33,858 nt of DNA from Bacteroidales bacterium (lineage in GTDB: Bacteria > Bacteroidota > Bacteroidia > Bacteroidales > JAADJA01). The notes under the pieces are model-generated. The model searched no databases, was not told the origin of the DNA, and saw only the letters and a program-made list of their open reading frames with translations. The DNA is taken from NCBI GenBank assembly GCA_020438105.1, contig JAGQVE010000009.1, forward strand, positions 91,360 through 125,217. The letters are read 5' to 3'. Positions 15,594-25,882 of this stretch are shown one piece after another (position 1 is the first letter of the stretch; the number at the start of each line of letters is the position of its first letter). The translations under genes and the position numbers were made by a program.

Positions 15594-17651
15594 ATGAAGT
15601 ATTTGCTTAAAATAGTCCTCTTATTATTCCCGTCATTTTTAATGGCACAAAATGCCATTTTTGATGAACCGACAAAAAAACAGGCAGATAGCTTGTTGGT
15701 CGTATTTCATGCAACACAGAACGATACAATTCGGATGGAAATATGCAAACAGCTTGGAATGTACTATGATGAAGCAAACCAGGATAGCGCTATCTTTTTT
15801 CGTCAGTACGAATTAAAAATTGCCAGGCAGCTTAATCAAAAACTTTGGGAGGCGCATGCTTCCATGGAATTAGGATACTCCATGTGGAACACCGGGAATT
15901 ATGCGCAATCGCTCCATTATTATTTGCAGACTGTAAATTTAGCTCAAGACAAGGAAAGCGAGAAAAATATCTGGAATATAACTGCATTTTCAAAAAGTAA
16001 AAATCCCCGGCTTGCCAGGCAATATATGTTATCAAGCATTTACGACTTACTCGGGTTATTGTACCACTCCACCGGAAATGATGAGAAAGCCAGGTCATTT
16101 TATTTCAAATCGTTGAAAATAGCAGAAGAAGTAAACGACCCGCATATGCTATTCCTGGTGAATATGGATCTGGGGGATCTTTATTCAAGTCTTGACAGAT
16201 TGGATTCTGCGCTCATTTTTGAGCAACATGCATTAACATTTGCCAACAGCCTGGGATATTCAAAATACAATGGAATAATTTATATTTCAATTGCCGAAAC
16301 CTATGTGAAAAAAGGTAATCCAGATTCTGCACAGGTATATTTTAATCACGCAATTCGTGAAGGCAAAAGGAATGAAAATAATCTTATGGCGCTGGCCAAT
16401 GTTTATAGCTCCATGGCACAAACCTATAATAGATGGAAAATGCCTGATTCTGTCCTTGCTTACGCAGAAATGGCTTTAAAAACAGTCAATCGGATGCACT
16501 CAATCCGGATTCTCCCCTGGATTTATTCCTCCTTTTCATCGGCGTACAAAATGAAAGGCAAAACGGACAGTGCATTCATATACCTGGAACTCTCTGTAAA
16601 TGCAAAAGACAGCCTGGCAAATGCGGATAAAATAAAACAATTTCAAAACATAGAGTTTGACCAGGAATTCCATCAACAGGAACTGGAGAAAGAGAAAATA
16701 CTTTATCAAAGCAAAATAAGGACAAATGCCCTGATGGGAGGACTTTTTACACTTTTAGTGATTGCATTTTTGCTTTATCGAAACAGCAAACAAAAACAAA
16801 AAGCCAAACGAAAAATCGAATTAGCTTATGACCAGTTAAAAGCTACTCAGGCACAATTGATCCATTCCGAGAAGATGGCTTCACTCGGTGAACTGACAGC
16901 CGGCATTGCCCACGAAATTCAAAACCCGTTAAACTTCGTCAACAATTTTTCGGAAGTCAACATAGAACTGGCAGGCGATCTCCTGGAAGAGATCAAAAAT
17001 GGGAATTTGAAGGAAGCTGATGACCTCGTCAAAGACATCATCCACAACGAAGAAAAGATCAACCAGCATGGCAGGCGCGCCGATGCCATTGTGAAAAGCA
17101 TGTTACAGCACAGCCGGAGCAGCACCGGCACCAAAGAGCCCACCGACCTCAACACCCTGGCCGATGAATACCTGCGACTGGCTTACCACGGTCTACGGGC
17201 AAAGGACAAATCATTCAATGCTGATTTTAAACTCGAAGTAGATGAGAGTTTGCCAAAGGTTAATGTGGTCGCTCAGGACATCGGCAGGGTACTGCTAAAC
17301 CTGATCAATAATGCTTTCTTTGCGGTTTCTGTAAAAACCAAAAAGAACCCCGAAAATTACAAACCACAGGTCATTGTAACGACCTCCAATTCCCCCCTTG
17401 AGGGGGGCAGGGGGGTGTCAATCCGCGTCAAAGACAACGGCCCCGGCATCCCCACCGAAATCAAAGACAAGATCTTCCAGCCCTTCTTCACCACCAAACC
17501 CACCGGGCAGGGAACCGGACTTGGTTTGAGTATGAGCTACGATATCATCATCAAAGGGCATGGCGGAGAAATTACAGTGGAATCACAAGCCGGAGAGGGA
17601 ACCGAATTCATCGTAACTTTACCCCTAAGTTTACCAAATCAGCAATCATGA
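15594..17651 (+). CDS. Sensor histidine kinase 4: periplasmic TPR sensor
   Basis: A 685-residue kinase: signal peptide ending near FLMAQ, TPR-like helical repeats (about residues 40-330; e.g. [19 protein letters not shown] and [18 protein letters not shown]), a coiled segment, one membrane helix (about 379-396), then the shared core with phospho-His440, NLINNAF, DNGPGIP and [12 protein letters not shown] probable sensor of an envelope signal passed through protein-protein contacts of the TPR array; ligand unknown. It starts 9 bp after kinase 3 and its stop overlaps the start of kinase 5 (ATGA). At DNA level it is a mosaic: the DHp part is close to kinase 5, while parts of the ATPase domain are identical to kinase 3. 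It contains an in-frame palindromic element. Confidence 0.92.
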   Translation: MKYLLKIVLLLFPSFLMAQNAIFDEPTKKQADSLLVVFHATQNDTIRMEICKQLGMYYDEANQDSAIFFRQYELKIARQLNQKLWEAHASMELGYSMWNTGNYAQSLHYYLQTVNLAQDKESEKNIWNITAFSKSKNPRLARQYMLSSIYDLLGLLYHSTGNDEKARSFYFKSLKIAEEVNDPHMLFLVNMDLGDLYSSLDRLDSALIFEQHALTFANSLGYSKYNGIIYISIAETYVKKGNPDSAQVYFNHAIREGKRNENNLMALANVYSSMAQTYNRWKMPDSVLAYAEMALKTVNRMHSIRILPWIYSSFSSAYKMKGKTDSAFIYLELSVNAKDSLANADKIKQFQNIEFDQEFHQQELEKEKILYQSKIRTNALMGGLFTLLVIAFLLYRNSKQKQKAKRKIELAYDQLKATQAQLIHSEKMASLGELTAGIAHEIQNPLNFVNNFSEVNIELAGDLLEEIKNGNLKEADDLVKDIIHNEEKINQHGRRADAIVKSMLQHSRSSTGTKEPTDLNTLADEYLRLAYHGLRAKDKSFNADFKLEVDESLPKVNVVAQDIGRVLLNLINNAFFAVSVKTKKNPENYKPQVIVTTSNSPLEGGRGVSIRVKDNGPGIPTEIKDKIFQPFFTTKPTGQGTGLGLSMSYDIIIKGHGGEITVESQAGEGTEFIVTLPLSLPNQQS
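17333..17467 (+). repeat. 135-bp tract identical to 15284-15418 (kinase 4 copy)
   Basis: This is the second copy of the identical tract described in kinase 3, at a constant offset of 2049 bp. The 41-bp companion tract lies at 17241-17281. Confidence 0.8.
17390..17417 (+). repeat. In-frame palindromic element in kinase 4
   Basis: Identical to the element in kinase 3: CCCCCCT-TG-AGGGGGG followed by CAGGGGGGTG, read as SPLEGGRGV. It lies within the 135-bp identical tract, so this copy probably moved with that tract. Confidence 0.75.
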
Positions 17652-20600
17652 AAATACGTCCGGCCAGCATATTGTCTTTGTTATTCATCCTGTCCTGTTT
17701 CAGTGTTCAGGCACAGCTCGATGTCACCAAACTCACCCAATTCGATGAATTGAAAGGGACTCCGATCTTTGATATCCTGCCTGATAGCCGGGGAAATATC
17801 TGGATCGGAACACAAAGTGGGCTGGTAAGGTTTGACGGTTATGAATACAAACGTTACCACCCTGATCTGACCGATTCTACCACCATGGGTGAATTGCTAA
17901 CCTATGTACTTCATGAGGATGGCGAAGGAAATATATGGATTGGTAGTCAAGAGGCAGTATACCGTTATAATCCCGATTATGAATCGTTCACTCGGTACCC
18001 TTTCGGAGATTACATCGATAACGAGGGTATGTTTCAGGCTTTTGTTGCCACTATTACCGATAATAAACATGGCAGAGTCTATTTTGGGATTGCCTCAACA
18101 TACAATACTCCGGGTTCGCATACGGTGTTTTATTATGACTTAAAAACTAAGCGAATGGAGCGTTATGAACCCGGCGACAGCCTCCGAAGCACTTTTCTCA
18201 GTTGCATCGATCCCGATGACAATATATGGCTTAGCGACTGGACCGGTTTTTATAAAATCGACACCCTTAATTTGCTTCACCGGGTTTCCATGCCCGAAGG
18301 TGCACAGACCCAGATCGGTGAACGGGAATATGCTTCAGGTCTCGCCATCGACTCACAAGGGGTTTTATGGACTACAACCAGTATGTCCAGATTGTACAGC
18401 CTTAATCCTAAAACAGATAAATTTACAAACAGGAAACTTGATATTCCATTTGAAGGGGATGTTTTCAATAACCTGACCCAGATGTACTTTGATGGGGACC
18501 AGCACCTTTGGATTGCCAGCCAACAAGGCCTGATGCAGTTTGATCCTGGAACGGGGAAGCTTGAGGTATTTGAGCCTCATTCCACTGAGCGGCTACTGCG
18601 CGACCGGTATTCTGACGTGATCGGTGACCGGTTCGGGAACATATGGATCGGAACCGAGTCGATGGGGCTGCTGATGTATAATCCGCGAAACCTGCTCAAT
18701 TCATTCAAATGGGATGAAAGTGATCCTTCCACCATAACCACGGGATGGTCCGTCAGAATGCTGGAATCCAGATCAGGTGATGTATGGGCTGCAACCCGGG
18801 GCAGTGGAGTGAATACCGGAATCAACCGCATCAACCTCGAGGATAAAATCGTGAAACCCTACATTTACAATGATATCGATCCAGTTATTGAATGGCTGAA
18901 TATTCCCGGAGAGATATCAACTGGGACTCTGCTGATCGAATCCTCTTTCCGAAAATATAAAGTGCTCGACCTAAATTCACTCAGGGTCAGAGATACAGTT
19001 ATTGATCAAATCAGTGGATCGGTTTCGCTGAATACTATTTACACCGACAGCCGTGGGAACCTTTGGTATTGCAGTTATGACGGATTGTTTATGCAACCCC
19101 AGGGGAAAACAGCGAAAAAGTACTTTAACCTGGCGCAACTTCCCGGATCAGGGAATAATTCCAATATAGTTACCAATGTATATGAAAGTCCGTTGCATGG
19201 CCTGTGGATCATCACCGATCTTGGTTTGTTCCTTTACGATTACCAAACCGGAGTGATTTCCAGGCATGGGTACGATCCTGCAAAGGGGGATGTTTTCAGG
19301 TCGCAGGATATCAACTCCTTTTATGAAGAGGCAAATGGAATAGCCTGGGTCGGAACCTGGCAGGGTGGACTAAGCCGCTATGATATGGTCAGCGGTGATA
19401 TTAAAACTTTTACTACAAATGACGGATTGCCCTCCTCGAGCATTCAGGGGATCCTGGGTGATGAAAAAAACCAGGCGCTGTGGCTCAGTACGTTCAATGG
19501 TATCAGCCGTTTTAGTCTTTCAGATGAGCAGTTTAATAACTTTTCATTAAAAGATGGCATCCAGGGGCTTTTATATGCGGATGGGCAGTACCTGAAAACC
19601 TCGACCGGATATTTCATTTTTGGAGGAAATAACGGTATCACCTACTTTAAACCGGAGGATATTTCCCGCAATTCAATGCCTCCGGTCACCTTCGTTACGC
19701 ATTTCAATATTGGGGACAAATCTGTTTCCATTGGTTCACCTTTTAGTGAAAATTCAGGGAATAAAAAGCCCATTGAGCTGACACATTCCGAAAATAATAT
19801 TTCCATCGACTATACAGGCATACAATACGACGATCCGGCAAAAAATAAGTTTGCCTACATGCTCGAGAATTATGACAAATCATGGCGGATGGTCGGTAAT
19901 CAAAGGTCGGCTTATTATTACAACCTGCCTCCCGGTAATTATCGTTTTATGGTAAAAGCTGCAAACAGCCATGGTGTTTGGAATCAGGATCCGATATCCC
20001 TAAGTTTTGTCATTAATCCGCCCTGGTGGCGCACCTGGTGGGCCTATATTCTTTATGGCGTCGTTTTCATTGCAGCAATACTATATTTCGATCGTGTTCG
20101 GAAAAAGCAATTACTTGAAAAAGAGCGCCAACTGGCCAAAGAAAAAGAGTTTGCCCAGGCCAAAGAAATCGAAAAGGCATACACCGAACTCAAAGCCACA
20201 CAAAAGCAACTCATCCACTCTGAAAAGATGGCTTCACTCGGAGAGCTGACTGCAGGCATTGCGCATGAAATCCAAAACCCGTTAAACTTCGTCAACAATT
20301 TTTCAGAAATCAACATTGAGCTTGCAACTGAACTGAGGGAAGAAATTAAAAAAGGGGATTTGGAAGAAGCAGATGATCTCGCCAAAGACATCATCCAAAA
20401 CGAAGAAAAGATCAACCAGCATGGCAAACGTGCCGATGCCATTGTGAAAAGCATGTTGCAGCACAGCCGGACCAGCACCGGCACCAAAGAACCCACCGAC
20501 ATCAATGCCCTGGCCGATGAATATTTGAGATTAGCTTTTCATGGATTACGCGCAAAGGACAAGTCATTCAATGCTGATTTTAAACTCGAAACCGATCCTA

Positions 20601-20992
20601 ATCTTCCGGAGATTAATGTGGTAGCGCAAGATATCGGCAGGGTGCTGTTAAACCTGGTTAACAATGCCTTTTTTGCGGTTTCGGAGAAAGCCAAAAAGAA
20701 CCCCGAAAATTACAAACCACAGGTTATTGTGAAAACAGAACTTTCTCCGTCAGCTGACGGAGGCAGGGGGGTGACCATCCGCGTAAAAGACAACGGCTCC
20801 GGCATCCCTGATGATGTCAGAGACAAAATCTTCCAGCCATTTTTCACCACCAAACCCACAGGGCAGGGAACCGGACTGGGTTTAAGTTTAAGTTTTGATA
20901 TTATTAAAGCGCATGGCGGCGACCTGAGGGTTGAATCGCATCATGGAGAAGGGAGTACTTTTATTTTTGTATTACCAATAAAAGTATCATGA
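17648..20992 (+). CDS. Sensor histidine kinase 5: Reg_prop beta-propeller and Y_Y_Y sensor
   Basis: A 1114-residue kinase. A signal peptide ends near SVQAQ (a lipobox at LFILSC is possible but weaker). About 13-14 propeller repeats follow (e.g. DSRGNIWIGTQSGLVRFDG, GDRFGNIWIGTESMGLLMY), then a Y_Y_Y domain (NNISIDYTGIQYDDPAKNKF to PPGNYRFMVKA), the [14 protein letters not shown] motif, a membrane helix (about 797-815), a charged coiled coil and the kinase core with phospho-His873, NLVNNAF, DNGSGIP and [11 protein letters not shown]. As in kinase 2, there is no fused receiver or DNA-binding domain. Both gene ends overlap the neighbours by ATGA, implying translational coupling. An element with a different palindromic centre lies in frame at 20745-20773. 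Confidence 0.93.
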   Translation: MKIRPASILSLLFILSCFSVQAQLDVTKLTQFDELKGTPIFDILPDSRGNIWIGTQSGLVRFDGYEYKRYHPDLTDSTTMGELLTYVLHEDGEGNIWIGSQEAVYRYNPDYESFTRYPFGDYIDNEGMFQAFVATITDNKHGRVYFGIASTYNTPGSHTVFYYDLKTKRMERYEPGDSLRSTFLSCIDPDDNIWLSDWTGFYKIDTLNLLHRVSMPEGAQTQIGEREYASGLAIDSQGVLWTTTSMSRLYSLNPKTDKFTNRKLDIPFEGDVFNNLTQMYFDGDQHLWIASQQGLMQFDPGTGKLEVFEPHSTERLLRDRYSDVIGDRFGNIWIGTESMGLLMYNPRNLLNSFKWDESDPSTITTGWSVRMLESRSGDVWAATRGSGVNTGINRINLEDKIVKPYIYNDIDPVIEWLNIPGEISTGTLLIESSFRKYKVLDLNSLRVRDTVIDQISGSVSLNTIYTDSRGNLWYCSYDGLFMQPQGKTAKKYFNLAQLPGSGNNSNIVTNVYESPLHGLWIITDLGLFLYDYQTGVISRHGYDPAKGDVFRSQDINSFYEEANGIAWVGTWQGGLSRYDMVSGDIKTFTTNDGLPSSSIQGILGDEKNQALWLSTFNGISRFSLSDEQFNNFSLKDGIQGLLYADGQYLKTSTGYFIFGGNNGITYFKPEDISRNSMPPVTFVTHFNIGDKSVSIGSPFSENSGNKKPIELTHSENNISIDYTGIQYDDPAKNKFAYMLENYDKSWRMVGNQRSAYYYNLPPGNYRFMVKAANSHGVWNQDPISLSFVINPPWWRTWWAYILYGVVFIAAILYFDRVRKKQLLEKERQLAKEKEFAQAKEIEKAYTELKATQKQLIHSEKMASLGELTAGIAHEIQNPLNFVNNFSEINIELATELREEIKKGDLEEADDLAKDIIQNEEKINQHGKRADAIVKSMLQHSRTSTGTKEPTDINALADEYLRLAFHGLRAKDKSFNADFKLETDPNLPEINVVAQDIGRVLLNLVNNAFFAVSEKAKKNPENYKPQVIVKTELSPSADGGRGVTIRVKDNGSGIPDDVRDKIFQPFFTTKPTGQGTGLGLSLSFDIIKAHGGDLRVESHHGEGSTFIFVLPIKVS
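20745..20773 (+). repeat. In-frame palindromic element in kinase 5 (variant core)
   Basis: CTCCGTCAGCTGACGGAG (20745-20762) is a perfect 18-bp palindrome, followed by GCAGGGGGGTG as in kinases 3 and 4. It is read in frame as SPSADGGRGV. The right flank is conserved while the centre differs. Confidence 0.75.
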
Positions 20993-23358
20993 AAATAAAT
21001 CCGGGTGTCATAATATTATTAGTGCTATTTGAAATATTTTTCAGGATTTCAGGTGTTTCTGCTACACCTGCTATTTACAATATTGAAGATACGCTGAAGA
21101 TACTTCGGAATATTGAATTAGCCGATTCATTGTACAATGAATTTGAATATGACAGCAGCTCAGTACATGCTGCTATAGCCTTGCAATGGGCCAGAGATTT
21201 TTATGGATCCGAATTGGTTAAAACAAATGCTGAGCTGGCTATTCGGGGCAGGGTTTTATTAACCCGTAGTCTTGTTACTTATGCAATGACCATCAGACGT
21301 ATTGATATAAATATAGCGGAAGATACCCTGAATTGTGCATTACAATTGATCGGGGGGACAGGGAATTTATCTGAAGAAGCACTGGTTTATCAGGGATTGG
21401 GAAGTATTAACGATCGTAAAGGACAAAGTGAAAAAGCATTGCAATATTTTTCAAAAGCACGGGATATTTTCAAAAACCTGGGTGATAAAGAAAATTATGC
21501 CGGGCAATTGATTAATATTGGTTTATTGCAGCGCTATATAGGAGATTATGGTGAATCGATGGAAAACCTGATGGAATCACTCAAAATTAGCAGGGAAATA
21601 AAGGATACCTTAAATCTGGTTGAATCGTTGCTTGCTATGGGTTTTGTTTATGCCTTTGTGGAAAGATGGAACGAGGCACTGAATTGCCAGAGGGAGGCAC
21701 TTTCAATTTACGATATGCAAAACGATTTGTGGGGCATAGCCAGGATACATAACGACATGGGGGTAACGTACATGAGTGCAGGCAAGCTCGATTCGGCCCT
21801 GATGGAGCATCGTGCTGCCCTCGATATCAGGCTCAAAACAAATGACACTTACAATACCTTTGCAAGTTACCTCTATATCGGGGATATCCTCTCTGAACAG
21901 GGAGATATAATTGGTGCCATTGAAAGCTATGAAAAAGGTGTTCCCTATGGTAAAAATGCCGGCTATAAAATTATGCTCGTTAATGCATTTGTCCGTCTTG
22001 GTGGCCTGTACCTTAAGCTGAATGATGTTGAAAACGCAAAAAAACAATTTAATAACGCACTGGCCTTAAGTATCGAATTTGATGATCCTACCGGGAATTC
22101 ACAATCAAATATGGGTTTGGCCAAAATTAACCTGACTACCAAAAGCTATACTAAGGCTCTGGCTTTTGTTAAAGCCGCCGAAGCAAATTTACCCGGAGTT
22201 CCACTAAATTTTAGAAAAGAAATTTACAGAGATGTGGTGGAGGTGTATGCCGGATTGGGAGATTATAAAAACGCATACCTGAATAGCTTAAAGTATGCCG
22301 AACTCAATGATACACTGGCAGCGACGGAAAATCTGGAAAAGATAACAAAACTTACAAATAAGCTTGAATTTGAAAACAAACTTGCCTTGCAAGACGAAAG
22401 CCATGCAAAAATTATGGCACTCAAGCAAGCCCAGATCAATCGCGAACGGATAACCCGAAATATCTTTTTGTCGGGAATGATCATTGCCTTCATCATTGTT
22501 ATTGTTGTTTTCTTTCGCTTCATCGAAAAGAAAAAGCTCAATGACAAGCTGAATGATACCCTGGCTAATTTGAGGGCCACACAAACCCAACTTGTACAGG
22601 CAGAAAAGATGGCTTCTTTAGGGGAACTGACGGCCGGCATTGCCCACGAAATACAAAATCCGCTCAACTTTGTCAACAATTTTTCGGAAGTAGGCAGGGA
22701 TTTAATAAATGAATTAAAGGAAGCTTTAGAAAACGATGATAAAGAAGAAGTGCAGGCAATTTCTGACGATCTGTTGCAAAACCTGGATAAGATAAACCAA
22801 CATGGCAAACGTGCCGAAGGCATTGTAAAAGGGATGCTCCAGCACAGCCGTACCCGAACCGGAGAGAAAGAACCGGTCGACATCAATAAACTGGCCGATG
22901 AATACCTGCGATTGGCATATCACGGACTTCGTGCAAAGGATAAATCCTTTCAATCGGATTTCAGGCTGGAAGCAGATGAGCAGCTTCCAAAAGTTAACAT
23001 AGTAGCACAGGACATTGGCAGGGTGCTGCTAAATTTGATCAATAATGCATTTTTTAGTGTTTCCGAAAAAACCAAACAGTCAGTTATTGGTTATAATCCT
23101 GAGGTTGTTGTTAAAACCAAAAAAGTAAATCATCAAATTGAAATATCGGTAAAGGACAATGGAACCGGAATTCCGGAAGAGATCAGGGCAAAGATCTTCC
23201 AGCCGTTTTTTACCACTAAACCCACAGGCCAGGGAACAGGGCTGGGTTTGAGCATGAGTTATGATATCATTACCAAGGGCCATGGCGGTAAAATTTGGGT
23301 GGAAAGTAAAGTGGGCGAAGGAAGTGAATTTATCATCACATTAACTGAGAATAAATGA
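20989..23358 (+). CDS. Sensor histidine kinase 6: periplasmic TPR sensor
   Basis: A 789-residue kinase: signal peptide ending near GVSATP, TPR array (about residues 125-450; clear repeats such as [39 protein letters not shown] and [19 protein letters not shown]), a coiled segment, a membrane helix (about 491-510), and the shared core with phospho-His553, NLINNAF, DNGTGIP and [11 protein letters not shown]. The core has no palindromic element: [20 protein letters not shown] runs straight through that site, as in kinases 2 and 7. It overlaps kinase 5 and kinase 7 by ATGA. A role in sensing an envelope condition is inferred; the ligand is unknown. Confidence 0.93.
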   Translation: MKINPGVIILLVLFEIFFRISGVSATPAIYNIEDTLKILRNIELADSLYNEFEYDSSSVHAAIALQWARDFYGSELVKTNAELAIRGRVLLTRSLVTYAMTIRRIDINIAEDTLNCALQLIGGTGNLSEEALVYQGLGSINDRKGQSEKALQYFSKARDIFKNLGDKENYAGQLINIGLLQRYIGDYGESMENLMESLKISREIKDTLNLVESLLAMGFVYAFVERWNEALNCQREALSIYDMQNDLWGIARIHNDMGVTYMSAGKLDSALMEHRAALDIRLKTNDTYNTFASYLYIGDILSEQGDIIGAIESYEKGVPYGKNAGYKIMLVNAFVRLGGLYLKLNDVENAKKQFNNALALSIEFDDPTGNSQSNMGLAKINLTTKSYTKALAFVKAAEANLPGVPLNFRKEIYRDVVEVYAGLGDYKNAYLNSLKYAELNDTLAATENLEKITKLTNKLEFENKLALQDESHAKIMALKQAQINRERITRNIFLSGMIIAFIIVIVVFFRFIEKKKLNDKLNDTLANLRATQTQLVQAEKMASLGELTAGIAHEIQNPLNFVNNFSEVGRDLINELKEALENDDKEEVQAISDDLLQNLDKINQHGKRAEGIVKGMLQHSRTRTGEKEPVDINKLADEYLRLAYHGLRAKDKSFQSDFRLEADEQLPKVNIVAQDIGRVLLNLINNAFFSVSEKTKQSVIGYNPEVVVKTKKVNHQIEISVKDNGTGIPEEIRAKIFQPFFTTKPTGQGTGLGLSMSYDIITKGHGGKIWVESKVGEGSEFIITLTENK

Positions 23359-25505
23359 TTTTGAAGCAAATCAACATATTATTTGTATTGGTGGCCCTGA
23401 TGGCCGCATCGGTTGGATTTGCCGATGATGGGGTAGTAATCATCGATCAGCATGGATTTAATAAGGACGGATCTTTTGATATGTCAGAATCTGAAAACTG
23501 GTTGTTTCATATCGGCAATGATGCTTCATGGGCCCATCCTGATATAAACACCGGCGATTGGGAATACCGAAGGCCCATTGATTTAACCCTTGATTTGCAA
23601 AATAGCAAGGGAGAAGTGGAAGGCTGGTTCAGGATCAAAGTGAAGCTTGATGAATTGTTCCGCGACTCGACACTGTATGTCAACTTAGGCAATTACGGAC
23701 AGGCCATCGACATGTACATTGACGGAGAATTGTATCATTCTTACGGCAGCACCGGCGCTTTTGGGAAACCTTACGAACGAAATGAAGGGACCAATCTCCT
23801 GTATTTCCGTACCATCGACCTTGAGCCGGGCAAAGAACACCTCATCGCTTTGCATTATTTACATGAACCGCTCGGATTTCCTTACAATTTGATCACTACC
23901 GATGATGTCCTGTTTTTTACCATGAGCATCAATGAAAGTACCTATGAACAGGCACAGAAGGAAAGCCTGCGAAAAATGTATACAGGATTGATCTCTACGG
24001 CCACTGCCAGCCTTGTCCTTTTGTTATTGTTTATCATGCTTTATTTTTTAAACCGACGTGAAAGTATCCTCAAATACATCATTTTTGCGGCATCGTTATC
24101 CACATTCATCACATTCTTTATGATCCCGAATTCCAATGTGATCAATATCAGTATTCAAACCTTCACCCTGGTAAAACCATTTTTTAACCTTGCCCTGGCC
24201 GGACTCTTGTTCTCCATTGCAGCTATATTCGCTAAGGTGTTTGCCGGAAAAAGCATCCGCTCCATTTGGTACCTTGCCATTCCTGCACTGATCATGTTTG
24301 TAAACATGCAGTTTACCAGGATTGATGTGCTGAATGCAGTGATCATGCTTTTTTATATTGGAACCGGGTGTTATTATATTATCAAATCCTGGAAAAAGCT
24401 GAAAGGTGCGCAATGGGCCATTATAGTGGGCTTCTTTGTGATTCTTTTCAGTATTATCACCTTTTTTACAGTTATCATCATCGCTGGTTCACCTCAAAAT
24501 TATATCACTTATTATATTGCCTTCCTCACGTTCCCCACATCACTGATGATTTATATATCCCTCCGGTTTAAGGAGATCAATCAAGAGATTAAAATTAATG
24601 CGGAGGAATTATTAAAAGTTACTGAAGAAAAACGGCAGCAGGCTGTGAATCAACAAGCCATCCTGGAAGAACAGGTAAAGGAACGAACCGCCGAGCTGAG
24701 GCAATCGCTGGAGAATTTGAAGAATACCCAATCGCAACTGATCCATGCTGAAAAAATGGCGAGCCTTGGTGAACTTACGGCCGGCATCGCACATGAAATT
24801 CAAAACCCACTCAATTTTGTAAATAATTTCTCTGAAGTGAGTGTTGATCTTATGCACGATCTTCGCGACGAAATGACCAAAGGCAACGTGGAGGAAGCCA
24901 ACTCACTGGCCACCGACCTTGAACAAAACCTCGATAAAATACATCAGCATGGCAAACGGGCCAGCAGCATTGTGAAAGGGATGCTGGAGCATTCGAGAAG
25001 TAGTGCAGGAGATAAAACTGAAGTTAATTTAAATTCACTGGCAGATGAGTACTTAAGGCTGGCATATCACGGGTTACGGGCCAAAGACAAATCATTCCAA
25101 TCGGATTTTAAACTGGAGGCGGATGAGCAGCTTCCTTTGGTTCATGTTGTTGCACAGGACTTTGGAAGGGTGTTGTTGAATTTGATCAATAATGCATTTT
25201 TTAGTGTATCAGAAAAAAGCAAACAGTCGATAAAAGATTATAAACCAGAGGTTATTGTAAAAACCAGGAAATTTGATCACCATATTGAAATATCAGTAAT
25301 TGACAATGGTACCGGAATTTCGAAGGAAATTAGATCAAAAATTTTCCAGCCGTTTTTTACCACCAAGCCTGCCGGACAGGGAACCGGTTTGGGTTTGAGC
25401 ATCAGTTACGACATTATTATACGCGGCCATGGTGGCGAACTGATCCTTGATTCGGAACCAGGAAAAGGAACAACTTTTAAAATTAATTTACCAACTAATC
25501 GATAG
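23355..25505 (+). CDS. Sensor histidine kinase 7: 7TMR-DISM-like receptor kinase
   Basis: A 716-residue kinase. A signal peptide (ending near VGFADD) leads into a periplasmic beta-rich domain (about residues 30-195) with a jelly-roll-like run [31 protein letters not shown], typical of the extracellular part of 7TMR-DISM receptors. Seven membrane helices follow (about 209-405), then a coiled coil and the shared kinase core: phospho-His480, NLINNAF, DNGTGIS and [11 protein letters not shown]. The G1 box ends in Ser instead of the usual Pro, a mild change. DISM receptors are thought to bind carbohydrates or similar small molecules; this is family knowledge. It overlaps kinase 6 by ATGA and ends 2 bp before the single-domain receiver gene. 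Confidence 0.92.
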   Translation: MILKQINILFVLVALMAASVGFADDGVVIIDQHGFNKDGSFDMSESENWLFHIGNDASWAHPDINTGDWEYRRPIDLTLDLQNSKGEVEGWFRIKVKLDELFRDSTLYVNLGNYGQAIDMYIDGELYHSYGSTGAFGKPYERNEGTNLLYFRTIDLEPGKEHLIALHYLHEPLGFPYNLITTDDVLFFTMSINESTYEQAQKESLRKMYTGLISTATASLVLLLLFIMLYFLNRRESILKYIIFAASLSTFITFFMIPNSNVINISIQTFTLVKPFFNLALAGLLFSIAAIFAKVFAGKSIRSIWYLAIPALIMFVNMQFTRIDVLNAVIMLFYIGTGCYYIIKSWKKLKGAQWAIIVGFFVILFSIITFFTVIIIAGSPQNYITYYIAFLTFPTSLMIYISLRFKEINQEIKINAEELLKVTEEKRQQAVNQQAILEEQVKERTAELRQSLENLKNTQSQLIHAEKMASLGELTAGIAHEIQNPLNFVNNFSEVSVDLMHDLRDEMTKGNVEEANSLATDLEQNLDKIHQHGKRASSIVKGMLEHSRSSAGDKTEVNLNSLADEYLRLAYHGLRAKDKSFQSDFKLEADEQLPLVHVVAQDFGRVLLNLINNAFFSVSEKSKQSIKDYKPEVIVKTRKFDHHIEISVIDNGTGISKEIRSKIFQPFFTTKPAGQGTGLGLSISYDIIIRGHGGELILDSEPGKGTTFKINLPTNR

Positions 25506-25507
25506 CT

Positions 25508-25882
25508 ATGAATATACTCGTTGTAGATGACGAAAAAGACATTCAGCCTTTGTTTTTACAAAGGTTCAGAAAAGAGATACGTAATGGCGAATTGAGTTTT
25601 GAATTTGCATATTCGGGTGAGGATGCACTTAATTATCTGAATGGAAACCTGCATGAAGCTGTATTGATTCTTTCGGATATCAATATGCCCGGTATGAGCG
25701 GACTTGATCTTCTCGACCGCATCAAACAAAAGCATGAAGTTCCGCCACCCTTTGTAATGATGATCACAGCTTATGGTGATGAAGAGAATCACAAACGGGC
25801 AATGGCGCTCGGTGCTGACGACTTTCTTACCAAACCTGTGGATTTTAACCAACTTAAAGAAAAAATCAAAACCCTAATATGA
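25508..25882 (+). CDS. Single-domain response regulator (CheY-like)
   Basis: A 124-residue stand-alone receiver. The acidic pair Asp7-Asp8, phospho-acceptor Asp57 (LSDINMPGMSG), switch Thr87 (MITAYG) and Lys109 (TKP) are all present, so it should be phosphorylated. There is no output domain, so it either acts by binding a partner, works as an intermediate in a relay, or drains phosphate from the kinases. It lies 2 bp after kinase 7 and its stop overlaps the start of the receiver-cyclase gene (ATGA), so the two are made together. It is close in sequence to the receiver of the cyclase (shared SDINMP and TKPVDFN), suggesting a duplicated receiver and a common kinase partner. Confidence 0.95.
   Translation: MNILVVDDEKDIQPLFLQRFRKEIRNGELSFEFAYSGEDALNYLNGNLHEAVLILSDINMPGMSGLDLLDRIKQKHEVPPPFVMMITAYGDEENHKRAMALGADDFLTKPVDFNQLKEKIKTLI

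Noticed and set aside
20053..22886. Long antisense ORFs opposite the kinase cores (for example 20053-20505 and 22263-22886)
   Set aside because: They recur opposite the same conserved kinase segment in several paralogues and are explained by its codon pattern; no independent coding sign.
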